44,174 nucleotides of DNA from contig JAAYVN010000136.1 in assembly GCA_012517155.1 (NCBI GenBank), positions 1 to 44,174 on the forward strand, read 5' to 3'. Every line of letters starts with the position of its first letter. Position 1 is the first letter of the stretch. Made by a program: the position numbers and the translations under genes. This document shows, in pieces, positions 7,530 through 16,261 of the stretch. This DNA comes from Ignavibacteriales bacterium (lineage in GTDB: Bacteria > Bacteroidota > Ignavibacteria > Ignavibacteriales > Ignavibacteriaceae). Below the pieces are notes generated by a model. That model was not told the origin of the DNA, ran no database searches, and worked only from the letters and a program-made list of their open reading frames with translations.

Positions 7530-8942
7530 TTAGTCTTTAATTACCGGAGGCCTATCGACCACTGCGGCCATAAAATCTGCCTCGGCAACAAGCTGATCGT
7601 TAACGTATGCCTTACCCGACATTACGACTGTCTTGCTTTTTTTATTAATCATTTCGACCTCAAGGAAAAGCTGATCCCCGGGGAGGACGGTCTTCCTGAA
7701 TTTCGCATTATTAATCTGCATAAAGAAGACGAGTTTCTCTTCGGGATTAGGGAAGGCATTCAGGAGGAGAATTCCGCCGGTTTGTGCCATGGACTCAATA
7801 ATCAGGACTCCGGGCATCACCGGTTGACCCGGGAAATGTCCGGGGAAGAAAGGTTCATTAACCGTAACGGATTTGACGCCGATAACTTTTTTGTCCATAT
7901 CGAGGTGGATAATCTTATCAACCAGCAAGAAGGGATATCTGTGGGGAAGAATTTTCTCGATGGCGTTAATATCGAAGACGACGCCCTCTTTTTTAACGTG
8001 CTGGAATTTTCTAACGAGTTTTTTCTGCTGGTAAAGTTTTCTAATTTGTTTTGCAAATTCGACGTTAGACTTATGTCCGGGTCTTGCGGCGAGGATCTGA
8101 GCTTTTATGGGGACTCCGATAAGAGCGAGGTCGCCGATCATATCGAGCAATTTATGGCGGACGAATTCATTTTTAAAGCGAAGTTCCTTATCGTTCAAAA
8201 TTCCTTTCGAGCCGATATGGATTTTGTTTTCGATACCGAGGGAGTCAGCGAGGGAGTCGAGTTCGGGTTGGGACATTTGTTTATCCACAATAACCACGGC
8301 GTTATCAACATCACCGCCCTTAATCAGGTTTGCTTTAGAAAGCTGTTCAACTTCGCTAAGAAAGCAGAAGGTACGGCAGGGGGCGAACTCGGTAACAAAT
8401 TCTTTTTCAAGATTAAAGAGGCCGGTGTGCTGACTTCCGAGAGCAGGGTTCTGGTAGTCCACCATCACAGTAATTCTATAATCATCAAGAGGGAGTGCAA
8501 CGATATCAATTTGCTGTTCTTCGTTGTGGTAAGTCACTGTTTCTTCGATAATCAGGTAATCCTTAAGGGCTTCCTGCTGCTGGAAATCGGCTTTGAGAAG
8601 AGTTTCGACATAAGGCATGGCGCTTCCGTCGCCAATAGGTGGTTCCATATTATCGAGTTCAATTATCAAGTTATCAATCTGAAGACCAACAACGGCAGCC
8701 AGGACATGTTCAACGGTATGAACGCGGGTATCTCCAATTCCGAGGGTAGTTCCACGAGACACGTCAACTACGTAGTCGCAGATTGCGGGTATTTCGGGAT
8801 TTCCGCCCAAATCGGTGCGAACAAACTTAATTCCGGTATTTTCGGGAGCGGGTTTGAATGTCATAGTACACTCTACGCCGGTATGCAGACCCACACCAGA
8901 AAGAGACACAGCTTTTTTAATCGTCCTTTGTTTTTCTATCAT
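7530..8942 (-). CDS. lpxC/fabZ: Bifunctional LpxC deacetylase / FabZ dehydratase
   Basis: Residues 1-305 are LpxC, the zinc-dependent UDP-3-O-acyl-GlcNAc deacetylase that commits the cell to lipid A synthesis. They show SLSGVGLHTG (13-22), HTVEH (75-79; Glu78 as base, His79 as zinc ligand), HKLLDMIGD (263-271; ligands His263 and Asp267) and the GHKSN loop with His290. Residues 320-470 are FabZ, 3-hydroxyacyl-ACP dehydratase, with HRYPFLLVD, FFPGHFPG (catalytic His369) and LIIESMAQ (catalytic Glu383). The fusion is characteristic of Bacteroidetes and relatives and couples lipid A and fatty acid synthesis. The ATG at 8942 has AGAGG 5-9 bases upstream. A promoter match lies at 8985-9015 and lpxA follows after 15 bases. 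Confidence 0.97.
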   Translation of the reverse strand: MIEKQRTIKKAVSLSGVGLHTGVECTMTFKPAPENTGIKFVRTDLGGNPEIPAICDYVVDVSRGTTLGIGDTRVHTVEHVLAAVVGLQIDNLIIELDNMEPPIGDGSAMPYVETLLKADFQQQEALKDYLIIEETVTYHNEEQQIDIVALPLDDYRITVMVDYQNPALGSQHTGLFNLEKEFVTEFAPCRTFCFLSEVEQLSKANLIKGGDVDNAVVIVDKQMSQPELDSLADSLGIENKIHIGSKGILNDKELRFKNEFVRHKLLDMIGDLALIGVPIKAQILAARPGHKSNVEFAKQIRKLYQQKKLVRKFQHVKKEGVVFDINAIEKILPHRYPFLLVDKIIHLDMDKKVIGVKSVTVNEPFFPGHFPGQPVMPGVLIIESMAQTGGILLLNAFPNPEEKLVFFMQINNAKFRKTVLPGDQLFLEVEMINKKSKTVVMSGKAYVNDQLVAEADFMAAVVDRPPVIKD

Positions 8943-8984
8943 TAGATCCTCTAAAAAATTATAGAAACATTAAAATAAATCTTC

Positions 8985-9015
8985 CAAAAATAGCAAATCA
9001 AACGATCAATTACAA
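8985..9015 (-). promoter_or_regulatory. Candidate Bacteroidetes-type promoter of lpxC/fabZ-lpxA
   Basis: On the minus strand TTG (9015-9013), 20 bases, then TATTTTTG (8992-8985), an exact match to TAnnTTTG. It lies 42 bases upstream of the lpxC start. Confidence 0.55.
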
Positions 9016-9157
9016 TTTCAGAAGAAAGCGAGAAAGAGGCGGGAGAAGAAGTTCACCAAATTTATATATAAATATTTAAAGAAAAATTAGTTAATTTTAC
9101 TTTTTAATTTTAGTTAAATGATAAAAACAAACCCGTTCCAACAGATTTGAGGAAATT

Positions 9158-11515
9158 ATGATTAAATCTTTTCGTATCGCGCTAGCTATTATATTTGTTC
9201 TGTTTGCCATTGAATCAGGGCAAGCTCAGCAGAGCACGATAGTACAAAATATAATTAACCAAGTGAATATAGACACACTTGTTCAGTTCGTAAAAGAACT
9301 ATCCGGTAATGTACCCACAAAGATAGGGGGACAGCCGTACACAATATTATCCCGTCACAAAAATCAGCCCGGCAACGACAAAGCACAGCAGTGGATACAG
9401 GAAAAATTCCAGCAGTATGGTTTTACTCCAGTAGTACAAAGCTTCAGCACAACTGGAAAGAACGTATACGCAGTTCAGACGGGAACAGAATTTCCAAACA
9501 AAAAGTATATGATTTGTGCGCATTTTGATGATATGCCAAGCGGCACGACAGCACCGGGGGCCGATGACAACGCAAGCGGAACAGCGGCAGTACTAGAGGC
9601 AGCAAGAATTTTAAGAAATTATTCTTTTCCGTTCACAATAGTTTATGCGCTTTGGGATGAAGAAGAGCAAGGACTAATAGGGAGCGAGTATTATGCAGAG
9701 CAAGCAAGTCTTGCGGGGGACTCGATAATGGGAGTTATAAACCTTGACATGATTGCGTGGGACAGCAATAATGACAGCAAGGCGGAAATCCATACGCGTC
9801 CGATAGGGAGTTCAAATCTTATAACCAGCAAGATGTACGAAGTAAACACCACGTATGGGTTAGGGGTAGTATTAAGCACGATTAATCCAGGTTCCACATA
9901 CAGCGATCATGCGTCGTTCTGGACCAGCGGATACGGGGCGATACTCCTGATAGAACTTGATGGTGATTTCAACGCATATTATCATACAGTAAACGATCTA
10001 GTAACGCAGGCATCATTTAACAAGCCATATTTTGCAAAGTTATCCAAACTAGCAATCGGTACATTAGCAACATTCCTATTAAACTTAAACCTGACGATTC
10101 AACACACGCCGTTTGCTTCAATAAACACAAGCAGTCCGATCAATTTATCGGCAACGGTAGTAAGCGGGCTAGAAATGGGTACCGGAGCAGCGGGACCAAA
10201 ACTTTACTACCGGGTTAATCAAGGAAGCGGTTACGGGCAATTCGCGGCGGTAAGCGGGACACCAGCGGAGGGAACGACAGTATACAACTTCACGATACCC
10301 GCACAACCGATGGGAACCTCGGTGCAGTATTACATAGCCGCACAGGATGTTGCGGGAGCAGTAGTAGCCACTTCGCCAGCCGGAGGAAGCGGAGTGAATC
10401 CCCCCGGAGGAACGCCTCCGTCAACGTTTCACCATTTCTACGTCGCGCAGTCAACGGTTGCATTCACGGACAGTGCAAACAGCACGAGTCAGTGGACCAC
10501 GACATATTCATGGGGGACTACAACCTCAAAGTACGTATCCCCGCCAACGTCATTCACCGATTCGCCATCAGGCAACTACCTGGCAAACACGAACTCATCG
10601 ATGATGATGAACAATGCAGTTGACCTGAGCAACATACTAGGAGCAAATTTATCGTTCGACGTGCAGTTTGATATTGAGACTGACTGGGATTATTGCCAGA
10701 TACAAATAACGACAGATAACGGATCATCCTGGACACCTCTAGCAGGACAGTATACAAATCTGGGAACCGGTTCATTCCAGCCAAATGGACAGCCGCTTTA
10801 CGATGGAGTTCAGTCCAGCTGGGTTCGGGAGAACATAGATCTTTCACCCTATGCAGGAAAGCAAGTGAAGTTCAGATTCTGGCTGAGATCAGACGGATCA
10901 CTACAAAAGGACGGAATCTATATTGACAATTTAACGGTAAGCAAATACTCGGTTGTTCCCGTTGAACTCAGTTCAATGAGTGCGCAGGTTGGGGAGGGAG
11001 TTATCAATCTATACTGGACAACCGGAAGCGAAGTCAATAACCGCGGATTTGAGATCAGCAGATCAGCTGATAAGAAGAGCTGGGAGGTGTTAGGTTTTGT
11101 TGACGGATACGGAACGACTTCGGAACCGAAGAGCTATGCATTCACAGATTCCAAGCCGCTTAACAGCAAGAGCTGGTATACGATTAAGCAAGTAGATTTC
11201 GACGGAACGGCCAAAGTATATGGTCCGGTTGAAGCAGATCTGCTGGGAAGTCTTACATATTCACTTGAACAGAACTATCCGAACCCGTTCAATCCGACGA
11301 CATCCATTAAATTCAGTATTCTGAAAAAGGGATGGGTATCGTTAGCGGTATTCGATCTACTGGGACGGGAAATAACAACATTAATAAACAAAGAGACGGA
11401 AGCCGGAACGCATACAGTTAATTTTGATGCAAGCGAGCTGGTAAGCGGAATTTACGTTTATCAACTGAAGTCAGCGGATTTCATTTCCACGAAGAAGATG
11501 ATGCTAGTTAAATAA
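9158..11515 (+). CDS. Secreted M28 family metallopeptidase with T9SS sorting domain
   Basis: A 785-residue exported protease. Residues 1-24 are a signal peptide ending in GQA. Residues 40-310 are an M28 zinc aminopeptidase domain. The expected zinc ligands and catalytic residues are all visible: His122 (CAHFDD), Asp136 (GADDN), the Glu pair at 168-169 (WDEEEQG), Asp197 (NLDMI) and His276 (YYHTVND). Then follow beta-rich domains, including one near residues 480-600 (LSFDVQFDIETDWDYCQIQ and TDNGSSWTPL) that resembles the MAM-like domain of immune-inhibitor-A proteases. The last 80 residues are a T9SS sorting domain (QNYPNPFNPTTS, AVFDLLGREI, GIYVYQLKSADF). The likely role is extracellular peptide degradation. 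A strong terminator follows directly. GAGGAAATT lies just before the ATG. Confidence 0.93.
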   Translation: MIKSFRIALAIIFVLFAIESGQAQQSTIVQNIINQVNIDTLVQFVKELSGNVPTKIGGQPYTILSRHKNQPGNDKAQQWIQEKFQQYGFTPVVQSFSTTGKNVYAVQTGTEFPNKKYMICAHFDDMPSGTTAPGADDNASGTAAVLEAARILRNYSFPFTIVYALWDEEEQGLIGSEYYAEQASLAGDSIMGVINLDMIAWDSNNDSKAEIHTRPIGSSNLITSKMYEVNTTYGLGVVLSTINPGSTYSDHASFWTSGYGAILLIELDGDFNAYYHTVNDLVTQASFNKPYFAKLSKLAIGTLATFLLNLNLTIQHTPFASINTSSPINLSATVVSGLEMGTGAAGPKLYYRVNQGSGYGQFAAVSGTPAEGTTVYNFTIPAQPMGTSVQYYIAAQDVAGAVVATSPAGGSGVNPPGGTPPSTFHHFYVAQSTVAFTDSANSTSQWTTTYSWGTTTSKYVSPPTSFTDSPSGNYLANTNSSMMMNNAVDLSNILGANLSFDVQFDIETDWDYCQIQITTDNGSSWTPLAGQYTNLGTGSFQPNGQPLYDGVQSSWVRENIDLSPYAGKQVKFRFWLRSDGSLQKDGIYIDNLTVSKYSVVPVELSSMSAQVGEGVINLYWTTGSEVNNRGFEISRSADKKSWEVLGFVDGYGTTSEPKSYAFTDSKPLNSKSWYTIKQVDFDGTAKVYGPVEADLLGSLTYSLEQNYPNPFNPTTSIKFSILKKGWVSLAVFDLLGREITTLINKETEAGTHTVNFDASELVSGIYVYQLKSADFISTKKMMLVK

Positions 11516-11528
11516 TTTAAGGAATTTA

Positions 11529-11555
11529 CCCCTCCCGGTAAAAGGGAGGGGTTTT
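11529..11555 (+). terminator. Rho-independent terminator after the M28 peptidase
   Basis: CCCCTCCC (11529-11536) and GGGAGGGG (11544-11551) form a perfect 8-bp GC-rich stem with a 7-base loop followed by TTTT. It ends only 11 bases before the next start codon. Confidence 0.85.
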
Positions 11556-11566
11556 CTTACCGTCCG

Positions 11567-12145
11567 ATGAAAAAGTTTCTTTCAAATATCCGATCCTTAA
11601 CACTCCCCGCAATAACAATAATTCTTTTGCCCCTTATTTTATTTCATTCGGAGTTCGAGATTATTCTCCACAAGGGACTTGAAGCAAAGTACAAAAGAGA
11701 GATCAGGAAAATGATAAAAGCGGGCGTGCCGGAGGATCAGCTGGTTTCCTTTGTGTTCCCGGGGGACATAAGAGAAAAGACGCTGCCGGAGTTTAAGTGG
11801 ACCAAGTCCAACGAGTTCCGGTACAAAGGGGAGATGTATGATATTGTCAAAGAAGAAATTTTAAATGATTCAATAGTTTACCGATGTATTCACGACGTTA
11901 AAGAATCGGGGCTATTCAAAAGGTGGGAAAGCTACCTTGACGAGTACCTTTCAAAGAATCCGGACAAGAAGTCGGAACTGATAACGATACTCGAAACTTT
12001 CAACAAGTATTATTCAACCACGGAAGAATTGGGATTATGCGAATACCCTGCAGGTAATCTATTCTTTCCAGGAGGAACGATAGCCGGGATATGCGAAGAG
12101 CAACAGGACATTCCTCCACCCCCACCGAAGCATCCAGAAGCCTAA
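11567..12145 (+). CDS. Membrane-anchored hypothetical protein with proline tail
   Basis: A 192-residue protein that I cannot assign to a named family. It has one hydrophobic segment (residues 12-31) that could be a membrane anchor, a charged region (35-60) that looks helical, then a mixed globular part containing FKWTKSNEFRYKGEMYDIV (about 75-93), and a C-terminus with Cys-containing loops (GLCEYPAG, AGICEEQ) ending in DIPPPPPKHPEA. No Shine-Dalgarno sequence is visible and the start is 11 bases past the peptidase terminator, so its promoter is unclear. It lies 69 bases before a TonB-dependent receptor gene on the same strand, and the two are probably cotranscribed. I infer an accessory envelope role linked to that receptor; nothing in the sequence shows a catalytic activity. 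Confidence 0.75.
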   Translation: MKKFLSNIRSLTLPAITIILLPLILFHSEFEIILHKGLEAKYKREIRKMIKAGVPEDQLVSFVFPGDIREKTLPEFKWTKSNEFRYKGEMYDIVKEEILNDSIVYRCIHDVKESGLFKRWESYLDEYLSKNPDKKSELITILETFNKYYSTTEELGLCEYPAGNLFFPGGTIAGICEEQQDIPPPPPKHPEA

Positions 12146-12214
12146 AATAATTATTCTGCGGCGACGGAAAACATCCGGAGCCGGATTATTCAATCAATTA
12201 AAGGAGTTTTAGGG

Positions 12215-14617
12215 ATGAAAACAATAATTTTGTTTTTATTTATACTAGCAGTGCAAAACTATGCGCAGGTAGTAACCGTCAAGGATGCAGTAACGGGAGA
12301 GCCGTTGATTAACGTGACGGTATATGCCAATGATCTGAACCGGGCATTAACCACGGATTCGTACGGCAAAGTAAATCTTAATTCATTCAGGGGGAGCGAA
12401 AAGATAGTATTCCGGATGATAGGTTACAGGAAGAAGGAAATTACCTACAATAAAATAATGGAAGATAACCGGGAGGTGCTGCTGACGGAAGATCCAGTGT
12501 CTTTGAGCAACATTGTGATTTCAGCGAACAGGTGGAGTGCGGATGAAAGCGAAGTTCCGCGAACATTCGAAGTGATCTCTCCGAAGGATATAACATTACG
12601 GAATCCACAGACGGCGGCAGACATGCTAAGTCAATCGGGGAAGGTCTTCGTTCAGAAGAGTCAGCTTGGCGGCGGGAGTCCGATGATCCGCGGATTCGCA
12701 ACGAACCGGGTGTTGATAGTTGTGGACAACGTGAGAATGAACAACGCGATTTTCAGAAGCGGCAACCTACAGAACGTAATTTCCATAGATCCGAACGCAC
12801 TTTCGCATGCGGAAGTGATATTCGGACCGGGATCGGTGATATACGGAAGCGATGCTATCGGAGGAGTAATGGACTTTACAACCCTCCCGGCGCGATTCTC
12901 TTACAGCGATAAAATTCTTTTTAACGGAAGCGCACTTGCGCGTTACTCTTCGGCGAACAACGAACAGACAGGGAGTGTTAATTTCAATATCGGACTGAAC
13001 AACTGGAGTTTTCTTACAAGTGCCTCATACTCCAAGTTCGGCGATTTGCGAATGGGAAGCGACGGACCCGATGATTATCTAAGAACATTCTATCAGGAAC
13101 GAACAGGAGGAAAGGATACAATGATAGTTAACGGAGATCCCGAACTTCAAAAACTCTCTGCTTACGAGCAAGTGAGTGCTTTGCAGAAAATAAGGTTCAA
13201 ACCGGTAGAGGAGTGGGAATTCAACTATGGGTTTTACTACTCCGCGACATCGGACGTTCCGCGTTACGACAGGCTAATTGAATTAAGAAGCGGGAAACCG
13301 AGAGACGGGGAATGGTACTACGGACCGCAGAAATGGATGATGAACAATCTTGCGATTACGAATTACGGAGAAAACGGAATATATGATCTTGCTAAACTAA
13401 TAGTAGCATATCAGAATTTCGAAGAAAGCCGGAACGACAGAGGGTTCAACAAAGCCGATCTGAACCACAGGACCGAAAAAGTCAATGCTCTTTCGTTCAA
13501 CCTTGATATCATAACGACGTTAAGCGCCTCATCGGAGTTATTTTACGGGGCTGAGGGGGTGTTCAACAAAGTATCATCGCAAGGGGAGAAGGAGAACATA
13601 AACACAGGGAAAGTAAGTCCGATAAGCACGCGCTATCCGGATGGAGCGATCTGGAACTCATATGGAGTTTATGCTTCTTACAAGCACCGACTGAGCGAGC
13701 GGTACATCTTTGAGGGGGCGTTAAGATACAATATAGTTCACTCATCAGCAGAATTCGACATAAACTTCTTCAAGTTCTCGTTCAAATCGGCAGATGTTAC
13801 TATGGGGGGGGTGACGGGAAGTTTGGGATTCAACTGGCTGCCGAATAATTTGAATCATTTATATATAAATATTGCGACGGGATTCAGGGCTCCCAATATT
13901 GATGATATAGGAAAAGTGTTTGACTCGACACCGGGACTAGTGGTTGTGCCTAATCCCGATTTAAGATCGGAGTATATATACAGCGGGGAAATCGGCTGGC
14001 GCAGCACGGTGAACTCACTAATAAAAATTGATCTAGCGGGTTATTACTCGTATCTGGACGACGCACTTGTACGAAGGGACTTCAAGTTCAACGGACAGGA
14101 CAGCATTCTTTACGATGGTGAAATGAGCGGAGTACAGGCAATCCAGAACGCGGCATTTGCATACGTCTGGGGAGTACACGCCGGTTTTGAACTTTCGATT
14201 TACAGCGGTTTAAGACTTACGAGCAAGTTCAATTATCAGAAAGGGGAAGAGGAAGATGATGCGGGGAACAAAGTACCCTTGAGGCACTCGGCTCCATGGT
14301 TTGGAAGCACGAGGCTGATTTATGAAGCAGGAAAGCTAACGGCAATGCTGTACGCAGATTACAACGGGGAAATAAGATACGAAAATCTAGCGCCGACAGA
14401 GCGGGAGAAGACGACGATTTATGCGAAGGACGAGAACGGAAAGCCGTACCAGCCTTCGTGGTGGACGCTAAACCTAAATACAAGTTACAGATTGCCGGGG
14501 GGGGTTACACTTTCGGTGGGAGTTGAAAACATTACGGATACGAGGTACAGACCGTACTCATCCGGAATAACTGCCCCAGGGAGAAATTTTATAGGAAGCA
14601 TCAAATATACTCTCTGA
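12215..14617 (+). CDS. TonB-dependent outer membrane receptor
   Basis: An 800-residue outer membrane receptor. Residues 1-17 are a signal peptide. Residues 19-92 are a carboxypeptidase-regulatory-like beta-sandwich (VKDAVTGEPLINVTV), common in Bacteroidetes receptors. The plug follows at about 110-225 (GGGSPMIRGFATNRVLIVVD, FGPGSVIYGSDAIGGVMDF), then a 22-strand barrel to the C-terminal GRNFIGSIKYTL. A FRAP motif (557-560) and NPDL (580-583) resemble those of haem receptors, but the intervening stretch has no histidine, so I do not assign a haem substrate. The family imports siderophores, cobalamin, metals or oligomers using energy from TonB-ExbBD; no TonB genes are in the window. AGGAG precedes the ATG by 9 bases. 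It probably forms a unit with the preceding membrane-anchored protein and ends in a strong terminator. Confidence 0.93.
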   Translation: MKTIILFLFILAVQNYAQVVTVKDAVTGEPLINVTVYANDLNRALTTDSYGKVNLNSFRGSEKIVFRMIGYRKKEITYNKIMEDNREVLLTEDPVSLSNIVISANRWSADESEVPRTFEVISPKDITLRNPQTAADMLSQSGKVFVQKSQLGGGSPMIRGFATNRVLIVVDNVRMNNAIFRSGNLQNVISIDPNALSHAEVIFGPGSVIYGSDAIGGVMDFTTLPARFSYSDKILFNGSALARYSSANNEQTGSVNFNIGLNNWSFLTSASYSKFGDLRMGSDGPDDYLRTFYQERTGGKDTMIVNGDPELQKLSAYEQVSALQKIRFKPVEEWEFNYGFYYSATSDVPRYDRLIELRSGKPRDGEWYYGPQKWMMNNLAITNYGENGIYDLAKLIVAYQNFEESRNDRGFNKADLNHRTEKVNALSFNLDIITTLSASSELFYGAEGVFNKVSSQGEKENINTGKVSPISTRYPDGAIWNSYGVYASYKHRLSERYIFEGALRYNIVHSSAEFDINFFKFSFKSADVTMGGVTGSLGFNWLPNNLNHLYINIATGFRAPNIDDIGKVFDSTPGLVVVPNPDLRSEYIYSGEIGWRSTVNSLIKIDLAGYYSYLDDALVRRDFKFNGQDSILYDGEMSGVQAIQNAAFAYVWGVHAGFELSIYSGLRLTSKFNYQKGEEEDDAGNKVPLRHSAPWFGSTRLIYEAGKLTAMLYADYNGEIRYENLAPTEREKTTIYAKDENGKPYQPSWWTLNLNTSYRLPGGVTLSVGVENITDTRYRPYSSGITAPGRNFIGSIKYTL

Positions 14618-14641
14618 ACAATCTGAATTTTTCTTATATTT

Positions 14642-14677
14642 AATCCGGTTAATTGAATAATTAGCCGGATTTTTTTT
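14642..14677 (+). terminator. Rho-independent terminator after the TonB receptor
   Basis: AATCCGGTTAATT (14642-14654) pairs with AATTAGCCGGATT (14659-14671) over 13 bp including one G-T pair, with a GAAT loop and a run of T to 14677. Confidence 0.85.
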
Positions 14678-14698
14678 GTAACAAGATACAGCAGGAGT

Positions 14699-16225
14699 AT
14701 GAAGAACAACAACATAGTGTCAAAACCCAAGCGGATAGTTGGGTTATACGGCGGGCTACTAATTTTTCTTGTCATGCTGTTTTTCGGAAATCTTGATTCA
14801 AGTAATCCACAAGTGACAAACATGATGGCGGTAGCGCTTTTAATGGCTATGTGGTGGATAACGGAAGTTGTTCCGCTGGCAATCACCTCGCTTCTTCCCG
14901 TAGCGCTTTTCCCTGCATTGGGCATAATGAGCGGAAAGGATGTTTCGGCAACATATTTTAATCATGTAATATTTCTTTTCATCGGGGGATTTCTGGTAGC
15001 AATTGCGATGGAGAAATGGAATCTGCACAAGCGGATCGCGTTGCGGGTATTAATGATAACGGGAGTAAGTCCGGCGAGGATTCTTCTTGGTTTTATGCTT
15101 GCCACTGCATTTGTTTCGATGTGGATTTCGAACACGGCAACCGCTATGATGATGGTACCGATACTCATTTCGATCATTCAGAAGCTGGAAGAGAGCGGTG
15201 GAGAAAAGGGAGTTAGCCGATTTTCAACGGGGCTATTGCTTGGCATTGCGTACAGTGCATCCATAGGAGGGATTGCGACGTTGGTGGGGACTCCTCCAAA
15301 TCTTTCCTTTGCGCGGATCTTCCAGATAATGTTTCCGGAAGCGCCGGCGATATCTTTTGCCAACTGGTTTTTCTTTGCGTTGCCGGTTGCGTTAATGGCT
15401 TTTACAGTGGGGTGGGGGTATTTATACTTTATTTACAGACCAAAAAAAGAGGACTGGGAGCTACCAGACAAAGAAGCATTCCACACACAATACAAACAAC
15501 TTGGGAGAGCGGGATTTGAAGAGAAGGTAGTTTTCGCAGTATTTGTGGCGATGGCGCTATTATGGATGTTTCGGGCAGATATTGCAATCGGGTCGTTCAC
15601 AATCCCCGGCTGGTCCAACATATTTCCTTATCCTAAATTTATAGAAGACGGTACAGTGGCCATAGCGGTTGCGTTAATACTTTTCATAGTTCCATCAAAA
15701 GACGGGGGAATGATAATGACTTGGGAAGCGGCAATAAGAATACCATGGCGCATAGTACTTCTTTTCGGCGGGGGATTTGCCCTTGCGAGCGGATTTGTTG
15801 AGTCGGGTTTATCGTTATGGATCGGGACACAATTGAACTGGGCTAAAGGAATCCACCCGTTGCTGATTATTTTCATGATCTCACTACTCGTAACATTTTT
15901 AACCGAGCTCACGTCCAACACGGCAACCACCGAAATGATATTGCCCGTAATGGCGGGGTTATCAATTGCCACAGGAGTCAATCCGCTACTCTTCATGATT
16001 CCGGCGACCCTTTCCGCATCCATGGCTTTTATGCTGCCAGTAGCCACACCACCCAATGCAATAATATTCGGGACGAACCGGATAACAATTGGTGAGATGG
16101 CGAAAGCGGGGTTATTTATGAATCTGGTGTGTGCAGTAATAATAACCCTAATGACTTATTTTTTAGGTTCGCTTATATTCGGAATAGATCAGTCGACAAT
16201 GCCATTGTGGGCGGTGCCGAAATAA
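14699..16225 (+). CDS. SLC13/DASS family carboxylate:sodium symporter
   Basis: A 508-residue inner-membrane transporter with about 11-13 hydrophobic segments. It shows the internally repeated signature of the divalent-anion:sodium symporter family: SNTATAMM at residues 144-151 with VGTPPN later in the first half, and SNTATTEM at 406-413 with ATPPNAIIFGTN in the second half. These SNT motifs bind sodium and substrate carboxylates in VcINDY. The most likely substrates are succinate, fumarate or citrate-type dicarboxylates; phosphate or sulfate relatives are less likely because of the close motif match. The ATG at 14699 follows AGGAG with unusually short spacing. It sits between two terminators, so it is probably monocistronic. 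Confidence 0.92.
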   Translation: MKNNNIVSKPKRIVGLYGGLLIFLVMLFFGNLDSSNPQVTNMMAVALLMAMWWITEVVPLAITSLLPVALFPALGIMSGKDVSATYFNHVIFLFIGGFLVAIAMEKWNLHKRIALRVLMITGVSPARILLGFMLATAFVSMWISNTATAMMMVPILISIIQKLEESGGEKGVSRFSTGLLLGIAYSASIGGIATLVGTPPNLSFARIFQIMFPEAPAISFANWFFFALPVALMAFTVGWGYLYFIYRPKKEDWELPDKEAFHTQYKQLGRAGFEEKVVFAVFVAMALLWMFRADIAIGSFTIPGWSNIFPYPKFIEDGTVAIAVALILFIVPSKDGGMIMTWEAAIRIPWRIVLLFGGGFALASGFVESGLSLWIGTQLNWAKGIHPLLIIFMISLLVTFLTELTSNTATTEMILPVMAGLSIATGVNPLLFMIPATLSASMAFMLPVATPPNAIIFGTNRITIGEMAKAGLFMNLVCAVIITLMTYFLGSLIFGIDQSTMPLWAVPK

Positions 16226-16234
16226 GGAATTAAA

Positions 16235-16257
16235 AAAGGCGTCATTGAGACGCCTTT
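16235..16257. terminator. Bidirectional terminator between SLC13 gene and rseP
   Basis: AAAGGCGTC (16235-16243) and GACGCCTTT (16249-16257) form a perfect 9-bp stem with a 5-base loop, flanked by A and T runs, between two convergent genes. Confidence 0.85.
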
Positions 16258-16261
16258 AATT

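Noticed and set aside
12215..14617. Haem receptor assignment from FRAP and NPDL motifs
   Set aside because: The stretch between the motifs has no histidine, and FRAP occurs in other TonB-dependent receptors.
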